Shown here piece by piece: positions 9,575-17,568 of a stretch of DNA of 64,000 nucleotides; the first letter of the stretch is position 1, and each line of letters opens with the position of its first letter. Origin of the DNA: Sporosarcina luteola (GTDB lineage: Bacteria > Bacillota > Bacilli > Bacillales_A > Planococcaceae); NCBI RefSeq assembly GCF_023715245.1, contig NZ_JAMBNV010000001.1, positions 1,984,001 to 2,048,000 of the forward strand. Direction: 5' to 3'. The notes below the pieces were generated by a model. It saw only the letters and a program-made list of their open reading frames with translations, was not told the DNA's origin and did no database searches. The translations under genes and the position numbers were made by a program.

Positions 9575-9967
9575 ATGTTACAACAGTATTTTATTGAATT
9601 AGGTGAAGGGTATGGAGACGTCTACGAACTGATGGAACTAATCGAGACGAATCAACACCGGCTTCTAAGAACCTTCATTTTTTCTTCAAAAACCAATGGC
9701 GGACAAGCGATTTCCCTGGCAGCCGCATTCCGCCCAGCCCGGAACAGTAATTTCATGCCGGTTTACATATGCAGGGAAGGTATTTCTCAAATAGGTGAAT
9801 CCAAATCAAAGAGAAGGCTACTCTTCGAGGAAACTTCCTTGCAACAAGGACAGGAACCGATCTTCATCGGACTGAAGCATTCCTCTGAATTTGCCGACAC
9901 CAAATTGTTCTATCAGTATATAACAGGAATACTGCGTCTTAATCATCTTGTCCCGCCTTTACAATAA
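9575..9967 (+). CDS. Conserved Bacillales hypothetical protein (DUF7147-like)
   Basis: A 130-residue soluble protein opening MLQQYFIELGEGYGDVYEL, a pattern I associate with a small Bacillales family that is sometimes mislabelled methylthioribose kinase. There is no kinase motif and no membrane segment. The ATG at 9575 is preferred to the GTG at 9566 because AAAGG lies about 11 bases upstream of it. The gene is monocistronic, divergent from the rsmD unit, and converges with ylbG. The biochemical function is unknown. Confidence 0.72.
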   Translation: MLQQYFIELGEGYGDVYELMELIETNQHRLLRTFIFSSKTNGGQAISLAAAFRPARNSNFMPVYICREGISQIGESKSKRRLLFEETSLQQGQEPIFIGLKHSSEFADTKLFYQYITGILRLNHLVPPLQ

Positions 9968-9982
9968 GCGAATACATTGTGA

Positions 9983-10255
9983 TTAAAGACCAATTTTATA
10001 ATCGTATTCCTTCGCCTTGTCTGGTTTCACATTTTCATATTCCGTTTTAACGAATGGACGATAGGATGGCAACACCCTTTTAACGGACGGAAGGCGCTCA
10101 AGTTTACGGATTGTATCATCAACGTCCACTTGATCACAATATATGACAATGTATTTCATTTTTCTGGAAATGTAATGGACATGGCCATACTTGCGTAACG
10201 ATTTGGCCTGTTTCAAATGATGGAGATATACAATTATCCCTTGTCGATCAATCAT
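9983..10255 (-). CDS. ylbG: YlbG family protein (DUF2129)
   Basis: A 90-residue protein starting [19 protein letters not shown], which matches the YlbG family (UPF0298/DUF2129) in length and in the [20 protein letters not shown] core. The function is unknown; the family is restricted to Firmicutes. The reading frame extends upstream to 10621, but that part is antisense to the phosphodiesterase gene. The ATG at 10255 has AGAGGGG in front and gives the family's standard length. Its partner ylbF lies about 1.1 kb away here instead of being adjacent as in B. subtilis, because the phosphodiesterase gene is inserted between them. Confidence 0.9.
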   Translation of the reverse strand: MIDRQGIIVYLHHLKQAKSLRKYGHVHYISRKMKYIVIYCDQVDVDDTIRKLERLPSVKRVLPSYRPFVKTEYENVKPDKAKEYDYKIGL

Positions 10256-10391
10256 GGTTTTCCCCTCTTTTCCTACCCCATACAATACCATAGTAGAGAA
10301 ATGGGCTGCAACCGAACATTGCTGACATCTTCCGTTTTTTCCATTATAATGAGGAAAGTATACGAATACGTAAGTAGAGGAGGATACGAAA

Positions 10392-11297
10392 ATGGGAAGA
10401 AAAACGAAAATGGCTCTCACAGTGGGAGCAGCCGGAGTAGCCGCTTGGGCTGCATCCAAAGTAGTTGCCAAGCCCCAACCACGCCCTCGGAAGGAAGCAC
10501 TCGAATTCGAGGACCCTGTCGTCCTTTCGCATCGCGGTGGAATGTCAAGCACTCCTGAGCACACGATGGCAGCGTTTTCAAATTCAGCAGAGCTCGGAGT
10601 CCATGGATTCGCCGTCGACATCCGATTGACAAAAGACGAAGAAATCGTACTCTTCCATGATGAAACTGCAGATCGGACTACTGATTTTTCCGGCAGGATT
10701 TCCGATTATACAATAGACGAATTGAAAAAAGCCGATGCAGGCTATATGTTCGAAGATGACAATGGCCATTTTCCTTTTCGTGGCAAAGGCGAGAAAATCA
10801 TTAGTTTACGTGAATTACTGACTGCCTACCCTCATATGCTGATTGCTATTAATCTTAAGGACTCGCCGGATACATACGAAGGCAGTCTAATGCCATCCAA
10901 GCTGTGGCGCCTTTTAGAGGAAATGGAATCAGAGGAGCGCGTTATTGTCATGAGCGCATTTGACGAGCAAACGGACCGCTTCAATCTATATGCGCAAAAT
11001 AGAGTGGCCATCGGAGCGGGTAATGACGAAGTGAAAAAGGCGTATGCATCCTTTTCGAGCAAATTCGGACATTTATATAACCCACGAGCCGACTTATTCT
11101 GCATTACTGAAAAAATGGGTCCATTTCCAATGAACTCGGAAAACTTCATCAATTTTCTATCCAATTTGAATGTTGCAGTTTACTATACTCATATTAATGA
11201 CAAGGATACATTTGAAAAGCTTTTAATTTCCGGAGCTGCGGGCTTCATCACGGACAAGCCGGCACTTGCAATGGAAGTCATCCAACAAAATTCATAA
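10392..11297 (+). CDS. Glycerophosphodiester phosphodiesterase family protein
   Basis: A 301-residue protein with an N-terminal hydrophobic segment ([18 protein letters not shown]) and a GDPD TIM-barrel domain. Motifs are [14 protein letters not shown] (family HRG...PENT) at about 45-58, [23 protein letters not shown] (split family motif E/DxD...HD) near 75-97, and the C-terminal GFITDKP. These supply the histidine pair and most metal ligands, although the usual Glu before D is replaced by Val-Asp. It would hydrolyse glycerophosphodiesters, probably membrane-associated. GAGGA lies upstream of the ATG. The gene sits between ylbG and ylbF, which are adjacent in B. subtilis, so it is lineage-specific here. 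It ends at a bidirectional terminator shared with ylbF. Confidence 0.86.
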   Translation: MGRKTKMALTVGAAGVAAWAASKVVAKPQPRPRKEALEFEDPVVLSHRGGMSSTPEHTMAAFSNSAELGVHGFAVDIRLTKDEEIVLFHDETADRTTDFSGRISDYTIDELKKADAGYMFEDDNGHFPFRGKGEKIISLRELLTAYPHMLIAINLKDSPDTYEGSLMPSKLWRLLEEMESEERVIVMSAFDEQTDRFNLYAQNRVAIGAGNDEVKKAYASFSSKFGHLYNPRADLFCITEKMGPFPMNSENFINFLSNLNVAVYYTHINDKDTFEKLLISGAAGFITDKPALAMEVIQQNS

Positions 11298-11298
11298 T

Positions 11299-11338
11299 AA
11301 AAACGGTTGCCTGTTCAATGACAGACAACCGTTTTTTA
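11299..11338. terminator. Bidirectional terminator between GDPD gene and ylbF
   Basis: AAAACGGTTG-CCTGT pairs with ACAGA-CAACCGTTTT around a short loop; T runs flank it on both strands. Confidence 0.88.
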
Positions 11339-11358
11339 TTTTACTGGTACATAACTGC

Positions 11359-11802
11359 CTAAGCCGAGCAGGAACAGCTTCCGCCCGTACCACACCCGCC
11401 CCCGCAAGATGTATCCACAAAAAAACTATCCCCGGCGGGCACTTTGATGGAATCGGATACTGCTCCTGCAATGATTGCACTGACTTCATTCAACAGTCTT
11501 TGCACATCATTCTCCGCAAGACGCAAAGCCGCGACTTGCTCATTCATATCCAATTCCCTTTTTTGTATACGTATATCTTTCATGACTGTCTTATAGTCAG
11601 GATGGTATCTGCCGAAACGCTGCACTTCTTCGTAACGCTCCTTCATATTGGTAAAATCATAGATCGCTTTTGCCAACGTTTTGTCGGAATAAACGGCATG
11701 ATTCGCTCTTCTGTATTCTTCAACGATTTCAGAAGAAAGCAACATGTCGGAGAGTGTTTCTGATTGCTCAATGATTGACATCCATTCATCCGTCATCATC
11801 AT
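11359..11802 (-). CDS. ylbF: YlbF/RicF, component of the RicA-RicF-RicT (Y-complex) system
   Basis: A 147-residue YlbF/YmcA family protein. In B. subtilis RicF acts with RicA and RicT in RNase Y-dependent mRNA maturation and in biofilm, competence and sporulation decisions, and the complex carries iron-sulfur clusters. The helical core (LLSSEIVEEYRRANHAV) occupies most of the protein. The C-terminus is a cysteine cluster, CGGGCGTGGSCSCSA, providing four cysteines in 13 residues, consistent with cluster binding. The first of three tandem ATGs (11802) is chosen because GGAGG lies nine bases upstream. Confidence 0.92.
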   Translation of the reverse strand: MMMTDEWMSIIEQSETLSDMLLSSEIVEEYRRANHAVYSDKTLAKAIYDFTNMKERYEEVQRFGRYHPDYKTVMKDIRIQKRELDMNEQVAALRLAENDVQRLLNEVSAIIAGAVSDSIKVPAGDSFFVDTSCGGGCGTGGSCSCSA

Positions 11803-11874
11803 AGTGCTTTCCCTCCATTCCAACTAATCATACCAAATTAAGCGTCCCATGTGCATGCATTCCGACCTGTTTTA

Positions 11875-13308
11875 CTAATTCTTCTTACGTAATGCCTCTT
11901 CCGCTACTTCATAATCTGAAAATGTGAGAAGTTCCTGCCCGATTTGCTGCGTTCTCTCATGCCCTTTCCCGGCGATCAAAACGATATCTCCGGCTTTGGC
12001 ATATCGTATCGCTTTTTCGATTGCCGTTCTCCGATCCATCTCGACAATGACTTTTTCCTTTTCACAATTAATTCCAGCCAGAATCTCCTCTATTATTGAA
12101 GACGGTTCTTCATTCCTCGGATTATCTGTTGTAATAATAACTTTCGTTGAATAAGTTGTTGCTACTTTTCCCATTTGCGGCCGCTTTCCTCGGTCACGAT
12201 TGCCTCCGCAGCCAAAAACGGTGATCAATTCGCCTGTAGACTCTTCGGTGAGAGAAGCCAATACCGTTTGAAGAGCATCTGGTGTGTGAGCATAATCGAT
12301 ATAGACATTCACTTCCCTTTCCCGCAAGCATTGCAAACGTCCTTCCGGCAATATGAGCTTATCACAAAGAGGCAATGTCACAGAAGGATCCCACTCTAGT
12401 ATTTCCATGACAGTAACAGCGGCAAGGGCATTTAATCGATTATGCTTACCCGGTAAACAGGTTGGATACAAGTCGAAAGGAATCATCCTGCCCGCAACCA
12501 TCAACTCATTGAAAAAATGGACCGGCCTATTTGCGTTTTCGACTAGCCTTATACATTGCCGATCATCGCCATTGACAACTAGATTCCTTGCCATCGTCGC
12601 AAGCCGCTTTTTTGCAGCTAAATAGGCTTCCTTGCTACCATGCTCTTCATAATGATCAACCCCGATGTTAAGGAAAACCCCGATATCAATCTTGCAGTGA
12701 TCCAATCTGGATGTTGATAGCCCTAGGGAAGAAGCTTCCATCACTATATATTTCATGCCTGCTTCCAAGCATTTCTTCAACAGCGGATGAAGGAATTCCG
12801 CTTGCAATGTTGTCATTTCAGGAACATCAAAAATAACTTTCCTGCCATTCATGAAAATTCCCGTCGTTCCGATGACTGCCGCTTGCTCACCGAGCATCGT
12901 TAATAATTGGCCGATGAAATGCGTAACCGTCGTCTTGCCATTGGTCCCTGTCACCGCAATGATTTTCAGTGATTCGGACGGATTCCCGGCAAGCTTGGCA
13001 CTGGCATGCGAAATGAACTTCCGCCCATCAGGCACTGTGATTAGCGTGATTTCCTGAATATCATCGAAAGCCGTGTTTTGATTGCGATCAAAGACGATTG
13101 CGACAGCACCGCGTTCAATCGCTTCTTGGACATGCAAAACCCCATCATCTCGAGCACCTTTCCTTGCGACGAAAATGAATCCTTCCCTCACATTTCCTGA
13201 CCTCTCCGTAATGCCGCTAACCGGCACACCAACACTTCCCGAAACCATACAGGGCCAATCTTTCAGAATCTCAGATAGTAACAGAAGCCCCCTCCCCTTC
13301 CCGAACAA
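11875..13308 (-). CDS. murE: UDP-MurNAc-tripeptide ligase of the meso-diaminopimelate type (MurE-like)
   Basis: A 477-residue Mur ligase. The ATP loop AVTGTNGKTTV is at about 118-128, the carbamylated-lysine region is EAYLAAKKRL, and the C-terminal domain contains DNPR at 395-398. DNPR is the family determinant for adding meso-diaminopimelate; L-lysine enzymes have DNPA/DDPN-like motifs. The gene is outside the dcw cluster and next to a DapG-like aspartokinase. In lineages with L-Lys vegetative walls, a second DAP-specific MurE serves spore cortex; that role is inferred. No ATG is available: the frame begins with TTG at 13308, but the purine-rich GGGGAGGGGG at about 13289 suggests initiation at a CTG nearby, so the start is uncertain. 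It is usually about 490 residues. Confidence 0.85.
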   Translation of the reverse strand: MFGKGRGLLLLSEILKDWPCMVSGSVGVPVSGITERSGNVREGFIFVARKGARDDGVLHVQEAIERGAVAIVFDRNQNTAFDDIQEITLITVPDGRKFISHASAKLAGNPSESLKIIAVTGTNGKTTVTHFIGQLLTMLGEQAAVIGTTGIFMNGRKVIFDVPEMTTLQAEFLHPLLKKCLEAGMKYIVMEASSLGLSTSRLDHCKIDIGVFLNIGVDHYEEHGSKEAYLAAKKRLATMARNLVVNGDDRQCIRLVENANRPVHFFNELMVAGRMIPFDLYPTCLPGKHNRLNALAAVTVMEILEWDPSVTLPLCDKLILPEGRLQCLREREVNVYIDYAHTPDALQTVLASLTEESTGELITVFGCGGNRDRGKRPQMGKVATTYSTKVIITTDNPRNEEPSSIIEEILAGINCEKEKVIVEMDRRTAIEKAIRYAKAGDIVLIAGKGHERTQQIGQELLTFSDYEVAEEALRKKN

Positions 13309-13341
13309 TTTTCATGAATAGCGAATATATTGAGAGCGAAC

Positions 13342-13357
13342 CATACTTTATCGTATG
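13342..13357. promoter_or_regulatory. Dyad CATAC-N6-GTATG between murE and the aspartokinase gene
   Basis: CATACTTTA on the plus strand and CATACGATA on the minus strand overlap in this short divergent gap, about 34 bases before the murE frame and 43 before the aspartokinase ATG. Both resemble the CATAnnnTA -10 of mother-cell sigma factors (sigma-E/sigma-K), but I could not find well-placed -35 elements, so an operator is equally possible. Confidence 0.35.
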
Positions 13358-13399
13358 AAGGAAATGCAACGAACGACACGAAGAAAGTTGGGAGCTAGA

Positions 13400-14131
13400 A
13401 TGATAGTTCAAAAATTTGGCGGAGTGGCCATGAAAGACAAACAAACACGAAAAAATTGCATCGGCCACATAAAATCCGGATTAGAAAACCATCAAAATGT
13501 CGTAGTGGTCGTTTCAGCAATTGGAAGAGGAGATGAACCATACTCCACAGATCGGTTATTACGCCTGACCGACGCATTCAACTATTCAAAAGCCGCAAGT
13601 GATCTTGCAGCTTCATGCGGAGAGCTCATCGCATCAGCAATTCTTTCAGCCGAATTGGAAGAAGCGGGCATCCCGAACAGAATCCTACATGGAATTCAAG
13701 CAGGCATTTGGACATCCGGTGATTTTGGGGATGGAACAATAAGTGATATCGATCCTACAATGATCGTTGACAGCTTACGGGAATCCGGTTGTGTCATCAT
13801 CCCGGGTTTTCAAGGAATCAATGAATTTGGCCAGGTGATGACAATTGGCAGAGGGGGCAGCGATTTGACCGCCATTGCGTTAGGCGGTGCATTGCGTGCA
13901 TCACATGTAGAATTTTTTAAAGATGTTCCCGGTGTCATGACAAGTGATCCGCGATTCGGGAAAAACGCCAAAAAATTAGATAGTATGAGCATCCATCAAT
14001 TGTTACCGCTATTAGAAACAGATCGTCCAGTCATTCAAAAACGCGCGGCCATTTACGCAATGAAAAAAGCGATACCTCTTTATGTAAGAGGCATCGCTAC
14101 CGATGAAAATGGGACTTGGATCTTACCGTGA
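13400..14131 (+). CDS. ACT-less aspartokinase (DapG-like catalytic domain only)
   Basis: A 243-residue amino-acid kinase matching only the catalytic half of DapG; the usual protein is about 400 residues with two C-terminal ACT domains that mediate feedback control, and these are absent. Motifs are IVQKFGGVAM (family KFGGTSV, with Thr-Ser replaced by Val-Ala), VVVVVSAIGR, GRGGSDLTAIALGGAL, and DVPGVMTSDPR. Aspartokinase makes aspartyl phosphate for lysine, DAP and dipicolinate. The ATG at 13400 is chosen because GGGAG lies upstream and the homologous N-terminus begins there. It is divergent from the DAP-type murE and converges with ylbC with a one-base gap. A feedback-insensitive supply for sporulation is inferred; a non-enzymatic role is possible given the altered KFGGTS motif. 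Confidence 0.8.
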   Translation: MIVQKFGGVAMKDKQTRKNCIGHIKSGLENHQNVVVVVSAIGRGDEPYSTDRLLRLTDAFNYSKAASDLAASCGELIASAILSAELEEAGIPNRILHGIQAGIWTSGDFGDGTISDIDPTMIVDSLRESGCVIIPGFQGINEFGQVMTIGRGGSDLTAIALGGALRASHVEFFKDVPGVMTSDPRFGKNAKKLDSMSIHQLLPLLETDRPVIQKRAAIYAMKKAIPLYVRGIATDENGTWILP

Positions 14132-14132
14132 T

Positions 14133-15218
14133 TTACTTTTCCATACGACTCGGTTTCATGTTTTCTTTCTTGTCGGATTTCACGAGAACTTGCGTGTAGT
14201 ATTTTCCGTACGCCCCAGTGCCGATATCAGTTGCCTCCGGATCCAACAATACACTACGGTGCGCGGGAGAATTCAGCCAACCATGGACAGCTTCGATAGC
14301 ATCCACGTAATTGGCAGCGATATTCTCCCCGGCTTTTTTATGTTCAATTTCAAAACTTTTCAAACGCTCCGACAAGTTTCCCGCAGAAGGTGACTCATGA
14401 GAAAAGTAATTTTCAATTGCCATATCCTTGCTATGGTTTTGGGCAAGTAATGATAGCCAGTAATCATTATTCAACAAACCTACTCCATGACGCTCCCGAT
14501 AACTATTCGTCAATTCGAATATTTGCCTTTCCATCGAACGGTCAACTTCCATTTGAACAGTCGATGATGGTCTGTTGGCTGTAACTAGTTCTCCCATGAA
14601 TTCCATGTCATACGGCTGATGGATGACGAGTGTCTTCGGATCAATGAATCGGACGCCTTCAATAATCTCGTCTTCGGAATCTACATATACTTGCGCATAC
14701 AAGTTCTCATATTTAAGCAGGATCCTATCCTTCAAGTCCTGACTATTCAATGTGAACGTATAAATATTTTCATTCAGTACCACATTAACTTCAGACTCAA
14801 TAATTGAAAAGCGGAATACTTCATTAATATTCTGCCCAACCACGATTGGCGATAGATCTGAACCAGTATCTGCACTGAAAACCTGGTTGACAATACCCTC
14901 ACCAACTCCCGCCATCATTCGAACATCGCTCGAATAGATCCACCAATCATAACCGTAGGCAGAAGGTTCAATCCTATCGGGTTCCCCCATTGCGTTCACT
15001 AACTTTTCCGAAGGTTTTCCGACAAATATGGACAACCCCGATTCGGGTCTCTTTGGACCAGCAGTCATTTCTACAATTTCCTTGTTGGGAGCCGGTATTG
15101 CAGTCCCATGTTTAACCGGAGACTCAAGAGGTTCATTTTCCTGGACCCTGCTTCCCATCAAATAAAACAGTGCGAGAAGGATAACTAGTAATAATGCAAT
15201 CTTCCAAAATACCTTCAA
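14133..15218 (-). CDS. ylbC: YlbC-like CAP (SCP/PR1) domain protein with N-terminal anchor
   Basis: About 361 residues. A signal-anchor (FWKIALLLVILLALFYLMG) is followed by a CAP-associated N-terminal domain (about 60-215, with FVGKPSEKLVNAMGEPDR) and a C-terminal CAP domain. The CAP domain carries QIFELTNSYRERHG, ALLAQ-like helix sites, YFSHESPSAGNLSER, AGENIA and GWLNSPAHRSVLLDP; the paired histidines of the CAP cavity are present. It is a cell-surface protein of unknown activity. The TTG at 15218 is preferred: GGAGGGTGG lies about 12 bases upstream, whereas the longer frame to 15254 would place that site inside the gene. It corresponds to B. subtilis ylbC in family and position. Confidence 0.83.
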   Translation of the reverse strand: MKVFWKIALLLVILLALFYLMGSRVQENEPLESPVKHGTAIPAPNKEIVEMTAGPKRPESGLSIFVGKPSEKLVNAMGEPDRIEPSAYGYDWWIYSSDVRMMAGVGEGIVNQVFSADTGSDLSPIVVGQNINEVFRFSIIESEVNVVLNENIYTFTLNSQDLKDRILLKYENLYAQVYVDSEDEIIEGVRFIDPKTLVIHQPYDMEFMGELVTANRPSSTVQMEVDRSMERQIFELTNSYRERHGVGLLNNDYWLSLLAQNHSKDMAIENYFSHESPSAGNLSERLKSFEIEHKKAGENIAANYVDAIEAVHGWLNSPAHRSVLLDPEATDIGTGAYGKYYTQVLVKSDKKENMKPSRMEK

Positions 15219-15398
15219 CTCTTCTCGCCACCCTCCAAAATAAATGAAATTCAAAAACTATCAATTCCTGAGTAATAGTATTAATTTGAGTATAAGTCAA
15301 CTACAGCGGATTTCAAGTGCAAAAGGAATTCAACACTCCGGATTCAGCTTTCTTTTACCTAGATGAACAACTGCCAATGGGTTTAGGATGAAGCTTTT

Positions 15399-15444
15399 AT
15401 GACACAATGTTGTCATTGCAACTAACTGTGATTTGTTCTATGAT
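15399..15444 (+). promoter_or_regulatory. Promoter of the yugN-like gene with an adjoining ATGACA-N6-TGTCAT dyad
   Basis: TTGCAA (15416-15421), a 17-base spacer and TATGAT (15439-15444). Immediately upstream a perfect 6-6-6 dyad (ATGACA 15399-15404, TGTCAT 15411-15416) touches the -35. The promoter call is moderate; the operator idea is inference. Confidence 0.55.
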
Positions 15445-15493
15445 AAATAAGTATAGGCATTCGACTGGATGATCATGAAGGAGGACTTGAACG

Positions 15494-15859
15494 ATGTATA
15501 TTGAAAATACAGGTATTGAAGGCATTGTTGCCGAATTGTCACTACTAGACGAAATCATGCTGAAACACGATCTTGTACGTGCTGGACAATGGGACTATGA
15601 GCGTGTGACATATGATAAGAAATACGTGATCAAGGAAGGCACTTACTACTTGCGCGTATTCGGATTCACTCCCGACGGAGACGTTGACACTCGAGATGCC
15701 ATCATGCATCTGAAAAAACCTGTTATCGGCAAGCACTATTACCCACATGGTGTAGAATATGGCGAGGGCGAGCATTTCCCCGCAGGACTTGTGAAAGATT
15801 GTGAAACAACTCTAAAAGCCGTCCTGGAAGATTTGAAACCATATATTATAACAAAATAA
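15494..15859 (+). CDS. YugN-like family protein
   Basis: A 121-residue soluble protein of the YugN-like family (Firmicutes only, function unknown). It opens MYIENTGIEGIVAELSLLDE; the central DKKYVIKEGTYYLRVFGF and GKHYYPHGVEYGEG match the family pattern. AAGGAGG precedes the ATG by about nine bases. It is monocistronic: its own promoter with an adjacent dyad lies upstream, and a stem-loop with a T run follows. B. subtilis yugN lies elsewhere, so its placement here is lineage-specific. Confidence 0.8.
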   Translation: MYIENTGIEGIVAELSLLDEIMLKHDLVRAGQWDYERVTYDKKYVIKEGTYYLRVFGFTPDGDVDTRDAIMHLKKPVIGKHYYPHGVEYGEGEHFPAGLVKDCETTLKAVLEDLKPYIITK

Positions 15860-15872
15860 GCGATAATTATTA

Positions 15873-15908
15873 AAAGTCGGGGAACTAATTGTTCTGCGGC
15901 TTTTTTTA
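15873..15908 (+). terminator. Terminator of the yugN-like gene
   Basis: GTCGGGGAAC pairs (one mismatch, wobbles) with GTTCTGCGGC around TAATT, followed by seven T. Confidence 0.8.
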
Positions 15909-15970
15909 CCTATTCATTCCTCAGAATTTTGGTTATAATGAGAGCAATGAACTATTTGGAGGAATGACCG

Positions 15971-17029
15971 TTGTCCCGTTGGCTTACAAAAAGAACTTTC
16001 ATGTTAGTTACTTTACTGATCATTAGCATATTGCTTTTTATTTTTATTCTCCCTATTTCCATACCAATTATTTTAGCTCTTTTGACGGCTCTCCTCTTCG
16101 AGCCACTAGTAAAGCTTACCGAAACAAAGTTTAAATGGAAACGCAAAGTATCTGTCATATCCGTCTTCATTTTCATATTAGCGATTCTTGCAATCAGTAT
16201 CTATTATACGGTCACTTCATTGATAGGTAGACTGATTCAATTCACGAAAGCTGCACCCGATTATTTAAACAAGCTTTCAGGAGTGTGGATTGATTTTCAA
16301 AGTAAATTACTTGTGTATACATCGGGACTACCTGATGATGTCGTTAAATCAGCACAAGACGGGTTCAATGATATTTTGGAATCCTTCCGCAAGTCGTTAT
16401 TGGAACTATTCAATTCTGATAAGATCGTTGCACTTGCGTCTGAAATTCCGAATTTCTTAGTGAGTTTAATCGTTTATATGATTGCACTATTCCTTTTTAT
16501 GCTAGAATTGCCTGATTTAAAAAAGATGGTGTTCAAACATTTCACAGATGAAACAGCAAAAAAAGTCCGCTATATGACAGTTAAATTGAACTCGGTCATT
16601 TTCGGCTTTATGAAAGCTCAATTGCTCGTCAGCTTTATCATCCTTGCTGTAGCATTCATAGGACTGCTGATTATTGCACCGAAATATGCATTGGTCATGG
16701 CCATCGTCATTTGGATCATTGATGTCATCCCGATTTTAGGTTCAATTATCATACTCGCTCCTTGGTCATTATATCAATTCGTCAGCGGAGATATCGGTAT
16801 GGGAACAAAATTGGCCGTTTTGGCTGCGATTCTTCTGATCATCCGAAGAACTGTTGAGCCAAAGGTGATGGGCAACCAGATAGGCTTATCCCCCCTACCG
16901 ACGCTGATCGGCATGTTTATCGGGCTGAAACTTTTCGGGGTACTCGGTTTCTTTATCGGTCCGATGATTGTCATTCTATTCAACACAGCACGCGAAGCAG
17001 GAATCATCAAGCTGAATTTCAAATTATGA
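15971..17029 (+). CDS. AI-2E family permease, YtvI-like sporulation membrane protein
   Basis: A 352-residue polytopic protein of the AI-2E transporter (UPF0118) family. Paired N-terminal membrane helices (residues 10-45) precede a helix pair near 65-85, an amphipathic central region, and four to five C-terminal helices including IIWIIDVIPILGS-like and GLSPLPTLIGMFIGLKLFGVLGFFIGP, the family hallmark. B. subtilis YtvI of this family is a sporulation membrane protein; assignment to that subgroup is tentative. The start is TTG at 15971 with GGAGG eight bases upstream. It has its own unit and ends at a bidirectional terminator facing the cta genes. Confidence 0.82.
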   Translation: MSRWLTKRTFMLVTLLIISILLFIFILPISIPIILALLTALLFEPLVKLTETKFKWKRKVSVISVFIFILAILAISIYYTVTSLIGRLIQFTKAAPDYLNKLSGVWIDFQSKLLVYTSGLPDDVVKSAQDGFNDILESFRKSLLELFNSDKIVALASEIPNFLVSLIVYMIALFLFMLELPDLKKMVFKHFTDETAKKVRYMTVKLNSVIFGFMKAQLLVSFIILAVAFIGLLIIAPKYALVMAIVIWIIDVIPILGSIIILAPWSLYQFVSGDIGMGTKLAVLAAILLIIRRTVEPKVMGNQIGLSPLPTLIGMFIGLKLFGVLGFFIGPMIVILFNTAREAGIIKLNFKL

Positions 17030-17033
17030 ACGT

Positions 17034-17070
17034 AAAAACCGGCTAGGATAAATTTCCTTCGCCGGTTTTT
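17034..17070. terminator. Bidirectional terminator between the AI-2E permease gene and the DUF420 gene
   Basis: AAAAACCGGC (17034-17043) pairs with GCCGGTTTTT (17061-17070), giving T runs on both strands. Confidence 0.87.
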
Positions 17071-17075
17071 ATGTC

Positions 17076-17537
17076 TTAAATTCCTAATATGGCTTTGATC
17101 ATCGATGTGGTTTCTCCGCCTTCGTAGAAGACATATAGTAATAAATAGACGGCTACGCCTGTAATTGCTGTAAAGAACCATACGATGCCAGTAATTGGAC
17201 CGATCTTGCGATGTTTGTCCAACTTATCTTTCAAACCCCAATTAATAGTCATTATGCCCATCACAGCTCCGGTCGTAGAGAGTGCGATATGAAAAATAAG
17301 AAAGGCTGTATAATACACCTTGATATTTTCCGGTCCGCCGAATGCCGTGTTGCCGACGAAAATCGTCCTGGACGCATAGATGATAAAAAACAGGACTGCC
17401 GCAACAGCGGCTGCTATCATCGTTTTCTTATGTACGTCGATTTTTCGTAACAGAATCAGTTTCCATCCTATTGCAACAAGGATAGCCGATAGCACAATGA
17501 AAAAGGTACTCAAAGTCGGTAAAAAAGGAACATTCAT
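17076..17537 (-). CDS. DUF420 membrane protein, CtaM/YozB-like oxidase maturation factor
   Basis: A 153-residue four-helix membrane protein of the DUF420 family. Conserved features are FFIVLSAILVAIGW, the HKKTM turn, YYTAFLIFHIALSTTGAVMG and DKHRKIGPITGIVWFFTAITGV; histidines at HKK, FHI and KHR are typical. In Staphylococcus aureus the DUF420 protein CtaM is required for a functional heme A oxidase, and here the gene sits 32 bases from ctaG at the end of the caa3 oxidase cluster, supporting that role. AAAGGGG precedes the ATG. B. subtilis yozB of this family is unlinked. Confidence 0.84.
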   Translation of the reverse strand: MNVPFLPTLSTFFIVLSAILVAIGWKLILLRKIDVHKKTMIAAAVAAVLFFIIYASRTIFVGNTAFGGPENIKVYYTAFLIFHIALSTTGAVMGIMTINWGLKDKLDKHRKIGPITGIVWFFTAITGVAVYLLLYVFYEGGETTSMIKAILGI

Positions 17538-17568
17538 CAGATAATACCCCTTTAGTAATCGAATAAGG

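Noticed and set aside
9983-10621. A 212-residue open frame ending in ylbG
   Set aside because: The first 122 codons lie antisense to the phosphodiesterase gene and its upstream region; the ATG at 10255 with AGAGGGG gives the standard 90-residue YlbG.
13322-13349. A sigma-E promoter for the aspartokinase gene
   Set aside because: CATACTTT is a fair -10, but the GAATATA upstream is only about 12 bases away instead of 14-15, so it is reported only as a low-confidence dyad.
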